Shown: positions 46,537 through 54,700 of the stretch, piece by piece
How the letters are laid out: every line of letters begins with the position of its first letter
Numbering within the stretch: position 1 is the first letter of the stretch
Assembly: GCA_000156295.1 (NCBI GenBank)
Contig: DS999231.1
Coordinates: 113,250 to 177,249 of the forward strand
Direction of reading: 5' to 3'
From: a marine gamma proteobacterium HTCC2148
GTDB taxonomy: Bacteria; Pseudomonadota; Gammaproteobacteria; Pseudomonadales; Halieaceae
DNA: 64,000 nt
Notes under the pieces: generated by a model
What the model saw: only the letters and a program-made list of their open reading frames with translations
What the model was told of the DNA's origin: nothing
The model's database searches: none
Position numbers and translations under genes: made by a program

Positions 46537-48069
46537 TCAAAACTGGAAATAGAGAAACTCACTGACCGCCGACAGATTAAGGCAGCACGTCAGTGCCATT
46601 ACAGCCATTATCCAGGCCCAGTAACCATTAGGCTGCCATTCGAAAGAGAAAAAAGCAGGGCGACTACAGTCGATCTGGTCAATAGTAACGTCGCAGTGCC
46701 GAAACAGCTGAAAGGTACTGGGCAGTAACCAACAAGCGAGACACGCCATTACGATCAAGCCATATATCAGTGCTACTGCGGGAACAACCGGTGCTATTGC
46801 ATCCGCTACTCGCAGCACATTAGTACGCTCTATTAATGCTAACAATTGTGAATTGAACATCCACCCTTCCGGCTGGACGAGCTGGGTATAGAGGTGGCCA
46901 GCTGTGGCAACGCTATCGGCGCGAAATAAAATCAGGCTAAGGACCACGACCAGGAACGTTAATGCCTGCGCTAACAGCTTATAACCGTTTCTGTTAACTA
47001 GCCCCAGTGGACCGGAAACACGCACTCGCCATAGTTGGTGGACAACAACGTAAAAGCCATGACAAATGCCGTATAAGACAAAAGTCCAGCCAGCACCATG
47101 CCAAACACCACCAACAAACATCGTCAGGAATAAATTAAAGCGCTGCCGTCGCGGACTACACAGGAACCCGCCAAGCGGCATATAGACATAATCACGCAAA
47201 AACCTTGAAAGTGTTGCATGCCACATCCGCCAAAAATCGCTGATATTCTGCGCTCTGTAAGGAGAGAAAAAATTTACCGGCAGTTTCACACCAAATAAGC
47301 AGGCCAGGCCGATGGCCATATCGCTATAGCCGGAGAAATCGAAATATAGCTGTAACGCATAAGCCATACTGCCGGCGACCACGTCAACCATACTCAACTC
47401 TGACTGTGCCGCAGCAAGACTAAAAACGGGAGTCGCAATTGTCGCAAAGCTATCGGCAATCACAACCTTCTTAAACAAGCCAATGACCAGGATAGATATG
47501 CCTACTGTAATATTGCGGCTGCTGTCCGCTGGCTGATGTAACTTCTTGAACTGCGCGAACATCTCACTGTGATGCACAATAGGTCCGGCAATCAGTTGCG
47601 GGAAGAAGCTGACAAAAAGGCAGTATTCCAGGAATCCATGCGCCTCGGTCAACCCCTTACGGGTGTCCACAAGATAGGTTATCTGCTGGAAGGTATAAAA
47701 AGAGATCGCAAGCGGCAGTATGATGTGGCGCACGTTCCAGCCCAATTCAAAGGCCGTATTAATATTACCGAGGAAAAATTCCGCATATTTAAAGTAGGCA
47801 AGCAAGCCGAGATTAAACAAAATGCCCAGCGCCAACCAGACTGCACCTCGCTCTGACCGTGCCAACAACAAACCCAGACTGTAGTTTATTGACGCAGAAA
47901 ACAGCAAGAGCAGTAAATACGCCGGATTCCACCATGCGTAAAAAAACAACGACGCAGCTACCAGCCAACCCATAAGCAATCGAAGATTACCTAGGCGTTG
48001 AAGCCACAAAAACACCAACAAAACCAATGGCAGGTAAAAAAACAGAAATTCTATTGAATTAAAAAGCAT
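46537..48069 (-). CDS. MBOAT O-acyltransferase, AlgI-like, copy 4
   Basis: A 510-residue MBOAT with MLFNS and SEFLYFQF ends, H324 in GGVWHGAGWTF and GPIVHHSEM. It is the near-duplicate of copy 2 at 22187. The head-to-head partner at 48198 is an SGNH protein that resembles copy 3, so the MBOAT and SGNH histories do not match. It should transfer an acyl group across the inner membrane. Confidence 0.88.
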   Translation of the reverse strand: MLFNSIEFLFFYLPLVLLVFLWLQRLGNLRLLMGWLVAASLFFYAWWNPAYLLLLLFSASINYSLGLLLARSERGAVWLALGILFNLGLLAYFKYAEFFLGNINTAFELGWNVRHIILPLAISFYTFQQITYLVDTRKGLTEAHGFLEYCLFVSFFPQLIAGPIVHHSEMFAQFKKLHQPADSSRNITVGISILVIGLFKKVVIADSFATIATPVFSLAAAQSELSMVDVVAGSMAYALQLYFDFSGYSDMAIGLACLFGVKLPVNFFSPYRAQNISDFWRMWHATLSRFLRDYVYMPLGGFLCSPRRQRFNLFLTMFVGGVWHGAGWTFVLYGICHGFYVVVHQLWRVRVSGPLGLVNRNGYKLLAQALTFLVVVLSLILFRADSVATAGHLYTQLVQPEGWMFNSQLLALIERTNVLRVADAIAPVVPAVALIYGLIVMACLACWLLPSTFQLFRHCDVTIDQIDCSRPAFFSFEWQPNGYWAWIMAVMALTCCLNLSAVSEFLYFQF

Positions 48070-48197
48070 GATTTATTGTAATTGTTGTCCCGCAATCCAG
48101 CTCAGCAACGGGTGACGTCGACCGCTGAAGGCACCATAATAGCACTCAAGAGCAGGCAACATTGAAAATGTTTTAACCGGTTTTGGATATAACCCGC

Positions 48198-49346
48198 ATG
48201 AACCATTATATCAGGCAGAGCCTCTACGTATTCGCCGCGCTGACCACGGCTATTTTTGTGTTCACCATGTGGGCCGATCCTTACAATATTTATCGTTTCG
48301 GCTCAGCCGATGCCGAGCGCATGAGCAGAATTGATCAGGGGCTGACTATGCGCCTTTCAAAGCCTTGGCAGGTAAATCAATTAAAAGCTGAAGCGGCTGT
48401 TGTTGGTAGCTCGCGCAGCGGCTCCATTGAACCGCACAATAAACAATGGCAGGGGAAGCGCTCCTTCAACCTGTCCATGGCAGGACTCACACTTTATGAA
48501 ATGTTGAGCACCATTGAGCATGCCCATGCAAATGGCCCTCTAAGCGACTTAGTGATAGGTCTCGAGTACGAAACATTCATTGCCGGTGATTACAAGGTTG
48601 GGATTGGATTTTCCGAAAAACGACTAGCTGCCAGCACGAGTGCGGAATTTTATCAGCAGGTAGTGCAAGACTTCCTGATAACAACACTGACCACTTCGGC
48701 GATAACGCGAAGCACAATGGCCATTAATCACAGAAAGCCGATCACAACCCGATACTTTCCCGATGGGCATTGGGAAAACGAGTCGCGTGCTTGGCGTGGC
48801 GAATCAGGCTATGTTTCTGTCGGTAAAAACATGGCCCGACTGACCAAAGGCGCATCTTCAATCTACAGCGAGAACCTGAAAACCTTTGCAGACATTGTTG
48901 AATTTTGCCAGCGAGAGAATATCAAAACTACGCTTTTTATCAGCCCGGAGCACATTTTTCTCACTGGCTTGCGCAAAGTCATCAATCCACGTTCCAACTG
49001 GAAAAAGTTTCATCGGGACCTCAAGAATATCAATCGCAAGGCCGCCAACCAATATGATCAGCAGCCTTTTCCACTTTGGGGATTTAACCATTTGAAAGGT
49101 ATTGTTGACGAACCACTACCCTCAGGCGATATCGACCCGGGCGCATGGTTTCGTGACGGCATACACTTTCACAACAAACTAGGAATCAGGCTTATGGATC
49201 AGATGCTTGGAGAATCTCATCATCGGTCGTTCGAACTCAGCCAGGGCAGCATCGATGATTACCTGCAAAGCGTCGATAAACTGCAACTGCATTTTTTCAG
49301 CAATAACCAAAAAGTAACTGCGCGGTATCTGGCGAAGATTCTATGA
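48198..49346 (+). CDS. SGNH-fold AlgJ/DltD-like protein, copy 4
   Basis: From the ATG at 48198 the product is 382 residues. It has a membrane anchor, WADPYNIY, SKPWQV, G70-SSRSG with the nucleophile serine and D320-GIH323. HAHAN and the C-terminal DYLQSVDKLQLHFF match copy 3. An in-frame TTG at 48183 gives five more residues but looks less likely. The gene's 3' end abuts the convergent GT-C gene with no gap. Confidence 0.75.
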   Translation: MNHYIRQSLYVFAALTTAIFVFTMWADPYNIYRFGSADAERMSRIDQGLTMRLSKPWQVNQLKAEAAVVGSSRSGSIEPHNKQWQGKRSFNLSMAGLTLYEMLSTIEHAHANGPLSDLVIGLEYETFIAGDYKVGIGFSEKRLAASTSAEFYQQVVQDFLITTLTTSAITRSTMAINHRKPITTRYFPDGHWENESRAWRGESGYVSVGKNMARLTKGASSIYSENLKTFADIVEFCQRENIKTTLFISPEHIFLTGLRKVINPRSNWKKFHRDLKNINRKAANQYDQQPFPLWGFNHLKGIVDEPLPSGDIDPGAWFRDGIHFHNKLGIRLMDQMLGESHHRSFELSQGSIDDYLQSVDKLQLHFFSNNQKVTARYLAKIL

Positions 49347-51185
49347 TCAATAGCGCAGGCGCTGGGTACTGTCGGAGACAGTGAGCCTTTTTTTCATTAC
49401 TGTGTAAGGACCTATTTCTTCACTGATTTCGAAATGTAGCTCTATCCAATTGGTCCCATCAGGATCCGATTCAACAAGCCCTGATTTCTTGATAACCAAC
49501 ATCGGTCGTGATGCATTCAGCACGCCGGCCTTTCCCCACTGTTGCTGTTCAGGTGTTGCATGCCTTAACGGGTATTGGGACAGGAACCCCGGGGATGGAA
49601 CGTGAGCACCAGTCCAAAAATACAAACTATTAAATCGAGAGTTAGTTAAAACCACATCAGCACCATTAAGCGACTGCACCAACTCACGATAAAGTTTGGC
49701 ACGACCGGGTTCAATCTTGATGAACTCTGTGCCCGCTAAGCGTAAAGGCTGGTAGTTGGCATATTGTTTTTTGGCTGTCCCGTGCGACGATAGCAGCAGG
49801 GTGGTAACTGCCACCACTAGCGAGACAGGTAATAATTTTTCACGCAAAAAAATCGAGCTTCCATTAAACCTGGCATTCAATACTGCACTTGCATCAGCCG
49901 CACAAACTATCGATGCAGTGAGAACAAAAAGCCCTCCAAAGTACAGTTGGGTTCCTGGAATGGGATATGCAAGCAGCGGCATCCAGACAGCAATCGCGAC
50001 CAGTAACATGCGGCCTAGCGGTACTGCATCGTTCGAGGTTTTGAACGCCGCCACCCAACACCAGGGGGTTGCGTAAGCAATCAAAGCCTGCGAGTTGGCC
50101 GGACCATCAATCACAAGCGCATAGATCACGCCAACTAGAAAGATGCCCCTGCTAAACCATAATATGCAACCGACAATAGTCGAATTTCTTACGGTAACCG
50201 CAACCAATGCCATGACCAAAGACAGTCCTGCCACGAACACTTGTGCCAGAGAGTAATCGCGAAAGAAATGAAAGAATTCAACCTGACTGTTCGATAAGCG
50301 CATCAGGCTCAAGAGTATATCCAGAGGACTGGCTCCCTCCGCAGCAGCAAAACCCAAGGCGAAAAGGCTTACAGCAGTGAACCCCGTAACAAGTGCTACC
50401 ACGTTATGGTTTAAAAGCTCTCCTGCCTGGCTTTTAAAAGAAACGACAAGGGCAAAACTGGCAGTGCTGAAACTAACAATAATGGCAAAGTAAAGACAGT
50501 TTTCGATGGATATCAATGGATACATCAGGAGCACCGGAAGCAACATTGATGCAACGACGACAATGGCACAGAGCGGATAAAATTTCGCCTTTAACCTGCT
50601 CGGACTGAGCAGCACCACAAGCACAGCGGCAACGCAGAATGCACCTGCATTGATTTTGACATTAATAATGGCTGCGGCTACAGCGCCTAAGACGACCCAG
50701 GGTAAACGCCCGCCCCGAGCATCGTACCAGCATCCAATCAAAGGAATGAGCAAAGCGAGTATCGCAACAAGCACCTGAGGGTGCCCAGGCTCGTTAACCA
50801 AAGATCTCGGGTACAAAAAAATAAGTACAAACGCGCTCGCCGACCACAGCCACGAGCCGGTAAAACGCCTAACGAGCCAATAGCCAACACAAGCTAGCAA
50901 CAACCAATGAGCCAAGGTCAGAAAGCGCACCGAACTATTTGAGATGGGTATCTCGCACCAGCCGTGTACAAACTTCACTGCAGCCAACTGCAGTGGGCCA
51001 AATATCCAGGTGATTTCGCTGTAAGGTATATAGCCATCGAGGTAAAGCTTGTTACTCAACATAAACAAGCCCTCATCGTCATATTCTCGATAGTTAGAAA
51101 AGAGTTCGTAAAAGCCCAACTGCACACACACAATAAATATAAGCAACAGTGCGAGTAACTCAACAGTGATTCGGCGGGTATTCAT
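49347..51185 (-). CDS. Polytopic GT-C-like membrane protein C
   Basis: The 612-residue protein has about twelve hydrophobic helices and a soluble C-terminal part of roughly 130 residues. The first loop contains YREYDDEG (D36, D37, E38), an acidic cluster like that of GT-C transferases that use polyprenyl-phosphate sugars. The family cannot be named from sequence. It is transcribed after the methyltransferase at 51248 and downstream of a HAD/UbiA-GtrA scar, all consistent with arabinose-like or mannose-like lipid-donor chemistry. Confidence 0.6.
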   Translation of the reverse strand: MNTRRITVELLALLLIFIVCVQLGFYELFSNYREYDDEGLFMLSNKLYLDGYIPYSEITWIFGPLQLAAVKFVHGWCEIPISNSSVRFLTLAHWLLLACVGYWLVRRFTGSWLWSASAFVLIFLYPRSLVNEPGHPQVLVAILALLIPLIGCWYDARGGRLPWVVLGAVAAAIINVKINAGAFCVAAVLVVLLSPSRLKAKFYPLCAIVVVASMLLPVLLMYPLISIENCLYFAIIVSFSTASFALVVSFKSQAGELLNHNVVALVTGFTAVSLFALGFAAAEGASPLDILLSLMRLSNSQVEFFHFFRDYSLAQVFVAGLSLVMALVAVTVRNSTIVGCILWFSRGIFLVGVIYALVIDGPANSQALIAYATPWCWVAAFKTSNDAVPLGRMLLVAIAVWMPLLAYPIPGTQLYFGGLFVLTASIVCAADASAVLNARFNGSSIFLREKLLPVSLVVAVTTLLLSSHGTAKKQYANYQPLRLAGTEFIKIEPGRAKLYRELVQSLNGADVVLTNSRFNSLYFWTGAHVPSPGFLSQYPLRHATPEQQQWGKAGVLNASRPMLVIKKSGLVESDPDGTNWIELHFEISEEIGPYTVMKKRLTVSDSTQRLRY

Positions 51186-51247
51186 AATCGGGTCAGGCTA
51201 AAGCACCTTGGAAACCTCCTGAAAGCCAGTGGCCAGAGAACAGGGTG

Positions 51248-51913
51248 TCATCTTGGTTTTGTAGCAACAATGAAAAACTGCTTTCCGAGAATTTTCCAGG
51301 CCATTGGGATCGATAAGTAGGCCCTGACGAGCGACGGATGCGTGGGCAAGGCGCCCTGTGTTGTATACGGAAGAAAGCGATCGACACACCGTTCAATCTG
51401 AAAACCTTTGATAGCCAGAATTTCACAAAGCGACGCGTGAGTCAGACCCAAGTGATGGTCGTAGAAATCCCAATATTCACCAGGCAGGTAACGCAAGTTA
51501 GGACCCATAATCATATAACGCCCACCGGGTTTAAGGGTCAACCAAATTTCGTCCAGCAAACGCTCAAGTGCTGTTTTATCCGGTAAGTGTTCAAGAAAAT
51601 TTGAGGTAAAAACTACATCGGCCTGGTCTCGAAGTTGCGAAGCAATCTCAGTAGCACTAATGGAAATAAAGCGCACATTTTCAGCCAGGTGCTGCTCAGA
51701 ATCAGGATTGAGGTCTACGCCAATTTTTTCGCCTGCAGAGATATTATTGATAAATTCACCGTAGCCACAAGCAACATCTACCACGGTATCGGAGGGCGTA
51801 ACAAATTGCTGAAAATAATTGGCACAGATGACTTTCCATATCGCATCTTTCCTGACCAGGTCTTCCTCTAGAAAGCGGTTCCGGTAGAGCTCGGCCAGAT
51901 GCTTATCATCCAT
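51248..51913 (-). CDS. Class I SAM-dependent methyltransferase
   Basis: The 221-residue protein has TVVDVACGYGEFINNI as SAM motif I, GVDLNPDSE and FTSNFLEHLPDKTALE, plus LKPGGRYMIMGPN. It starts at the ATG at 51913, overlapping the tail of the GtrA-like remnant. A longer open frame upstream to 52015 runs through the scar and carries no methyltransferase sequence, so the short start is preferred. It probably methylates a sugar of the same glycan. Confidence 0.75.
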   Translation of the reverse strand: MDDKHLAELYRNRFLEEDLVRKDAIWKVICANYFQQFVTPSDTVVDVACGYGEFINNISAGEKIGVDLNPDSEQHLAENVRFISISATEIASQLRDQADVVFTSNFLEHLPDKTALERLLDEIWLTLKPGGRYMIMGPNLRYLPGEYWDFYDHHLGLTHASLCEILAIKGFQIERCVDRFLPYTTQGALPTHPSLVRAYLSIPMAWKILGKQFFIVATKPR

Positions 51914-51995
51914 AGTAATTTTCTCTAAACGCAAAAAACTTATAAAAGAGTAAAGTTGCCATAACTGGCAGCGTGATTGCAATGGCATGGGCGAT
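51906..51995 (-). pseudogene. Remnant of a GtrA-like flippase gene (C-terminal end only)
   Basis: One minus-strand frame reads EIAHAIAITLPVMATLL followed by FYKFFAFRENYYG and a stop at 51906-51908. This looks like the last transmembrane helix and FxxR tail of GtrA-family proteins, which flip polyprenyl-phosphate sugars. The stop overlaps the start of the methyltransferase at 51913, as in intact operons. There is no upstream GtrA sequence. Confidence 0.5.
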
Positions 51996-52107
51996 TTCGT
52001 AACAGCTGCAAACATGACTCATGGAGAACGTCCGTCAACAACAGGGTTCCATCCAGATCGACTGCCAGTGGCAACTCATCGAGCTCGGCAACATACGGCT
52101 CAGTCAT
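51996..52107 (-). pseudogene. Remnant of a HAD/UbiA-type prenyltransferase gene (N-terminal end only)
   Basis: From the ATG at 52107 the frame reads ELPLAVDLDGTLLLTDVLHES, an intact HAD motif I with the catalytic DxDGT. This is the N-terminal signature of HAD-fused UbiA prenyltransferases that make decaprenyl-phosphoryl pentoses. After about 38 residues the frame runs into the GtrA-like piece in another frame and stops at 51940. Only the first residues survive. Confidence 0.55.
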
Positions 52108-52120
52108 AAGCGTGCACTAA

Positions 52121-52870
52121 TTAAACGCATATTGCTTTCAGGCATTTATACAGATAACCGACTTTAAGTGGCAGCCGGCCTGAGGACTGATGGTCAAAAT
52201 TTTTCAGATCGCCATCGTAGAAATTCTCGCCCACTTCTGCAGGCTGAAGCTCCAGAGTCTTTATCACTCCGGCGAGATGCTGCTGGAACTCCTGCTCCGA
52301 TGCATCAAAACAAAGTACAGGAAATGGTGTCCGACGAAATGCATTCAGCAAACGCTTGTTATACTCATACCATAGGCGGAGCGCTTCCTTTCTTTTCATC
52401 TTGCTGCGCCTTGCCAGTGATGCCGCAACCGCATTGGGGTGGCGGAATATACCGACAAACTCCATTTTTGGCTCGAGCTGCTGCCAGCCCTCAAGCACCA
52501 GTAAAGTTCGCGGATCCTTAAACCCCATCACCGGCAGGTGAGAATGGGCTGCGACCAGCTCGCGCCCCATAGCTAAGTGGCGCTCACTCCATTGCACGTT
52601 CGCAGGCGGATGATCCCAGCTGCCCCCATTGGCTTCCAAAATGGCATCGTGCAGATCTACAAATGCTTGATTTTCGCGATTACCTTTTAAATTGAATGGG
52701 TTCCAGGTATGACAGTCGCCTAATTGCAAGCCAGCTTCTTGCAGAGAGCCGGTGAGACAACTAGTGCCACTGCGATGCATGCCCAGGACACAAATTGTCC
52801 GGCTTGGATGATCACCTTGTAACCCAGATGTAGAACTTGCTTCCACTGAACTGTCTGCTCCGCTCGCCAA
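52121..52870 (-). CDS. PAPS-dependent sulfotransferase (family 1/3-like)
   Basis: The 249-residue protein has VLGMHRSGTSCL as the 5'-phosphosulfate loop (about residues 28-39) and VGIFRHPNAVAASL with the 3'-phosphate-binding Arg and Ser at about 139-152. It is a different sulfotransferase type from the product at 28831. It is the upstream gene of the minus-strand operon that continues into the scar, the methyltransferase and GT-C protein C. It would sulfate a hydroxyl group of a sugar or lipid in the cytoplasm. Confidence 0.78.
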   Translation of the reverse strand: MASGADSSVEASSTSGLQGDHPSRTICVLGMHRSGTSCLTGSLQEAGLQLGDCHTWNPFNLKGNRENQAFVDLHDAILEANGGSWDHPPANVQWSERHLAMGRELVAAHSHLPVMGFKDPRTLLVLEGWQQLEPKMEFVGIFRHPNAVAASLARRSKMKRKEALRLWYEYNKRLLNAFRRTPFPVLCFDASEQEFQQHLAGVIKTLELQPAEVGENFYDGDLKNFDHQSSGRLPLKVGYLYKCLKAICV

Positions 52871-53125
52871 GTTTTAATCGAGACACCCGGGCCGAGTAAT
52901 CGGACACCGCTATGGTGGCGCCTTAGTATATCTTACTGGGGGCAGATATCTAAAAAACCTGTATTTGCCGTAATGATCACTCGCTGGCAATTAGCACAGT
53001 AGACTGCATTGATCTATGCGCTGCAGGCCCAGGGATCTGAAGACTTGTTAACTCACAGCTCAGCGCGTCTTTTCTAAGTCCAGTAATGACAGGCGGGGCT
53101 GGTTTGTCTTGGAGAAAACCGGTGC
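52871..53125. other. Intergenic region at the border of the accessory region
   Basis: About 255 bases between the sulfotransferase start and the tRNA-Lys terminator. No ORF, repeat of the tRNA 3' end or integrase fragment is visible. It must hold the promoter of the sulfotransferase operon, but no strong -35/-10 pair stands out. Confidence 0.4.
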
Positions 53126-53151
53126 AAAAAAAAGCCGGCAAATATGCCGGC
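53126..53151 (-). terminator. Terminator downstream of tRNA-Lys
   Basis: The inverted repeat GCCGGCA (53134-53140) and TGCCGGC (53145-53151) with a four-base loop is followed, on the minus strand, by eight T residues (53133-53126). A shorter T-run on the other side makes it possibly bidirectional. Confidence 0.82.
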
Positions 53152-53165
53152 CTTTTTCTTTGATA

Positions 53166-53241
53166 TGGTGGGTCGTACTGGATTCGAACCAGTGACCAAT
53201 TGGTTAAAAGCCAACTGCTCTACCAACTGAGCTAACGACCC
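53166..53241 (-). tRNA. tRNA-Lys (anticodon UUU)
   Basis: The minus strand reads GGGTCGTTAGCTCAGTTGG at the 5' end, with a CTTTTAA anticodon loop (anticodon TTT), GGTTCGAATCC T-arm and acceptor stem closing on GGGTCGT/ACGACCC. The encoded 3' CCA is at 53166-53168. It lies between queC and the accessory region, with its 3' end facing the accessory region. Confidence 0.97.
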
Positions 53242-53256
53242 TCAGAAGGAGTGCGT

Positions 53257-53284
53257 ATCTTACGGATTTGAATCTAAAACTCAA
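53257..53284 (-). promoter_or_regulatory. Promoter of tRNA-Lys
   Basis: On the minus strand TTGAGT (53284-53279) and TAAGAT (53262-53257) are separated by 16 bases. The -10 box ends 15 bases before the tRNA 5' end, a typical tRNA promoter distance. Confidence 0.5.
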
Positions 53285-53334
53285 GACCTCGAGAGTTTTT
53301 TTTTGCTCGTCAAAACTTGATCGGAATCAGTAGC

Positions 53335-54009
53335 TTAGACGTATCGGGTAGGATCCTCTACACCGGCGTCGCGGAAGCCTTGCGAGCGCAGACGGCAGGC
53401 GTCGCACTTGCCACAGGCCAAGCCTTCATCCGTTGCCTGGTAGCAAGACACCGTCAGCGCGTAGTCCACACCAAGCGCTAAACCAGCTTCGATAATGTCT
53501 CCCTTACTCATTTCCATCAGTGGCGTGTGAATACCCAGTCGATTGCCTTCGACTCCGGCTCGGGTGGCCAGGTTAGCCATCACCTCAAAGGCGCTGATGT
53601 AATCCGGGCGACAATCTGGATAACCAGAATAATCGACGGCATTTACCCCAATAAAGATATCCTGGGCTCCCAGCACTTCGGCCCAGCCCAGGGCGATTGA
53701 AAGAAATACCGTATTCCGCGCTGGCACATAAGTCACCGGAATACCCTCGGTCTCCTCCTCAGGCACTGGAATACCTGAGTCGGTGAGCGCTGACCCGCCG
53801 ATACTGTCAAGATTGAGTGTCACAACCTTATGCTCTACGTCCCCCAGCGTCACTGAAACCCGCTCGGCAGCAAAAAGCTCAGCACGATGGCGCTGGCCAT
53901 AATCAAAGCTCAGGGTATAGCAGGCATAGCCCTGAGCCTTGGCCATAGCCAGTACCGTGGTTGAATCAAGGCCACCTGAAACCAGGATCACTGCGCGCTT
54001 CTCGTTCAT
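53335..54009 (-). CDS. queC: 7-cyano-7-deazaguanine synthase QueC
   Basis: The 224-residue enzyme has the ATP-pyrophosphatase loop SGGLDSTT at residues 11-18, YGQRH and the C-terminal zinc cysteines in [17 protein letters not shown]. It converts 7-carboxy-7-deazaguanine to preQ0 with ATP and ammonia in queuosine synthesis. It is paired with queE just upstream in transcription (three-base gap), as expected. Confidence 0.95.
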   Translation of the reverse strand: MNEKRAVILVSGGLDSTTVLAMAKAQGYACYTLSFDYGQRHRAELFAAERVSVTLGDVEHKVVTLNLDSIGGSALTDSGIPVPEEETEGIPVTYVPARNTVFLSIALGWAEVLGAQDIFIGVNAVDYSGYPDCRPDYISAFEVMANLATRAGVEGNRLGIHTPLMEMSKGDIIEAGLALGVDYALTVSCYQATDEGLACGKCDACRLRSQGFRDAGVEDPTRYV

Positions 54010-54012
54010 CGC

Positions 54013-54681
54013 TTAATGTCCCGGCTCATCGTTCCAAAGAATTTTGTGTAATTGCAGTTGCATGCGCACTGGCAAGTTATCCTCCAGCACCCACTCTGCC
54101 AATTCGCGGCCTGAAAGCTGGCCATGACTGGGCGAAAACAACACATCGGAAACACGGGCGGGCAGCTGATACTCGTCCAGTTTAAACCTCGCCCATTCGT
54201 AATCATCGCGATCACAGATCACAAATTTCACCTGATCATCGGGCAACAGCAAGGGAATATTGTCGTAATCATTGCGACCCATCTCAGCGGAAGCCGGTGT
54301 TTTCAGGTCGATGACCTTTACCACGCGCGAATCTACCTCGGCGACGGTCATTGCTCCGCTAGTCTCTAGCGAAACCTCGTATCCAGCGTCGCAAAGCCGG
54401 GTCAAAAGCAGCAGGCAATTGGGCTGAGCCAGCGGCTCCCCGCCAGTAACAGTGACAAATCGAGGCTGGTAGGCAGCAACCCTAGAGACCACATCGTCAA
54501 TACTGAACAGATCCCCGCCACTGAACGCGTATTCGGTATCACAGTAAACACAACGCAGCGGGCAGCCAGTCAGGCGCACAAAAACGGTGGGCACGCCCAC
54601 CGTACGCGCCTCTCCTTGGAGGGAGTAAAATATTTCAGTGATTCGCAGCGCATCAGCGCTGTGGGTCTGAGAGATCGACAT
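54013..54681 (-). CDS. queE: 7-carboxy-7-deazaguanine synthase QueE
   Basis: The 222-residue radical-SAM protein has FYSLQGEA near the start and the 4Fe-4S motif CPLRCVYC (CxxxCxxC), followed by VTGGEPLAQPN. It converts carboxytetrahydropterin to 7-carboxy-7-deazaguanine. It lies directly upstream of queC and after the Tol-Pal genes, the same order as in Pseudomonas. Confidence 0.95.
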   Translation of the reverse strand: MSISQTHSADALRITEIFYSLQGEARTVGVPTVFVRLTGCPLRCVYCDTEYAFSGGDLFSIDDVVSRVAAYQPRFVTVTGGEPLAQPNCLLLLTRLCDAGYEVSLETSGAMTVAEVDSRVVKVIDLKTPASAEMGRNDYDNIPLLLPDDQVKFVICDRDDYEWARFKLDEYQLPARVSDVLFSPSHGQLSGRELAEWVLEDNLPVRMQLQLHKILWNDEPGH

Positions 54682-54700
54682 GTCTTATTCCCGCCCCGGC

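Noticed and set aside
51914..52015. Upstream extension of the 51248 methyltransferase frame to 52015
   Set aside because: The extra sequence runs through the HAD/UbiA-GtrA scar in a third frame and has no methyltransferase character; the ATG at 51913 fits the family start.
53281..53310. Hairpin with T-run between tRNA-Lys and queC (plus strand)
   Set aside because: The stem is only about five base pairs with a ten-base loop, and no plus-strand gene would need it.
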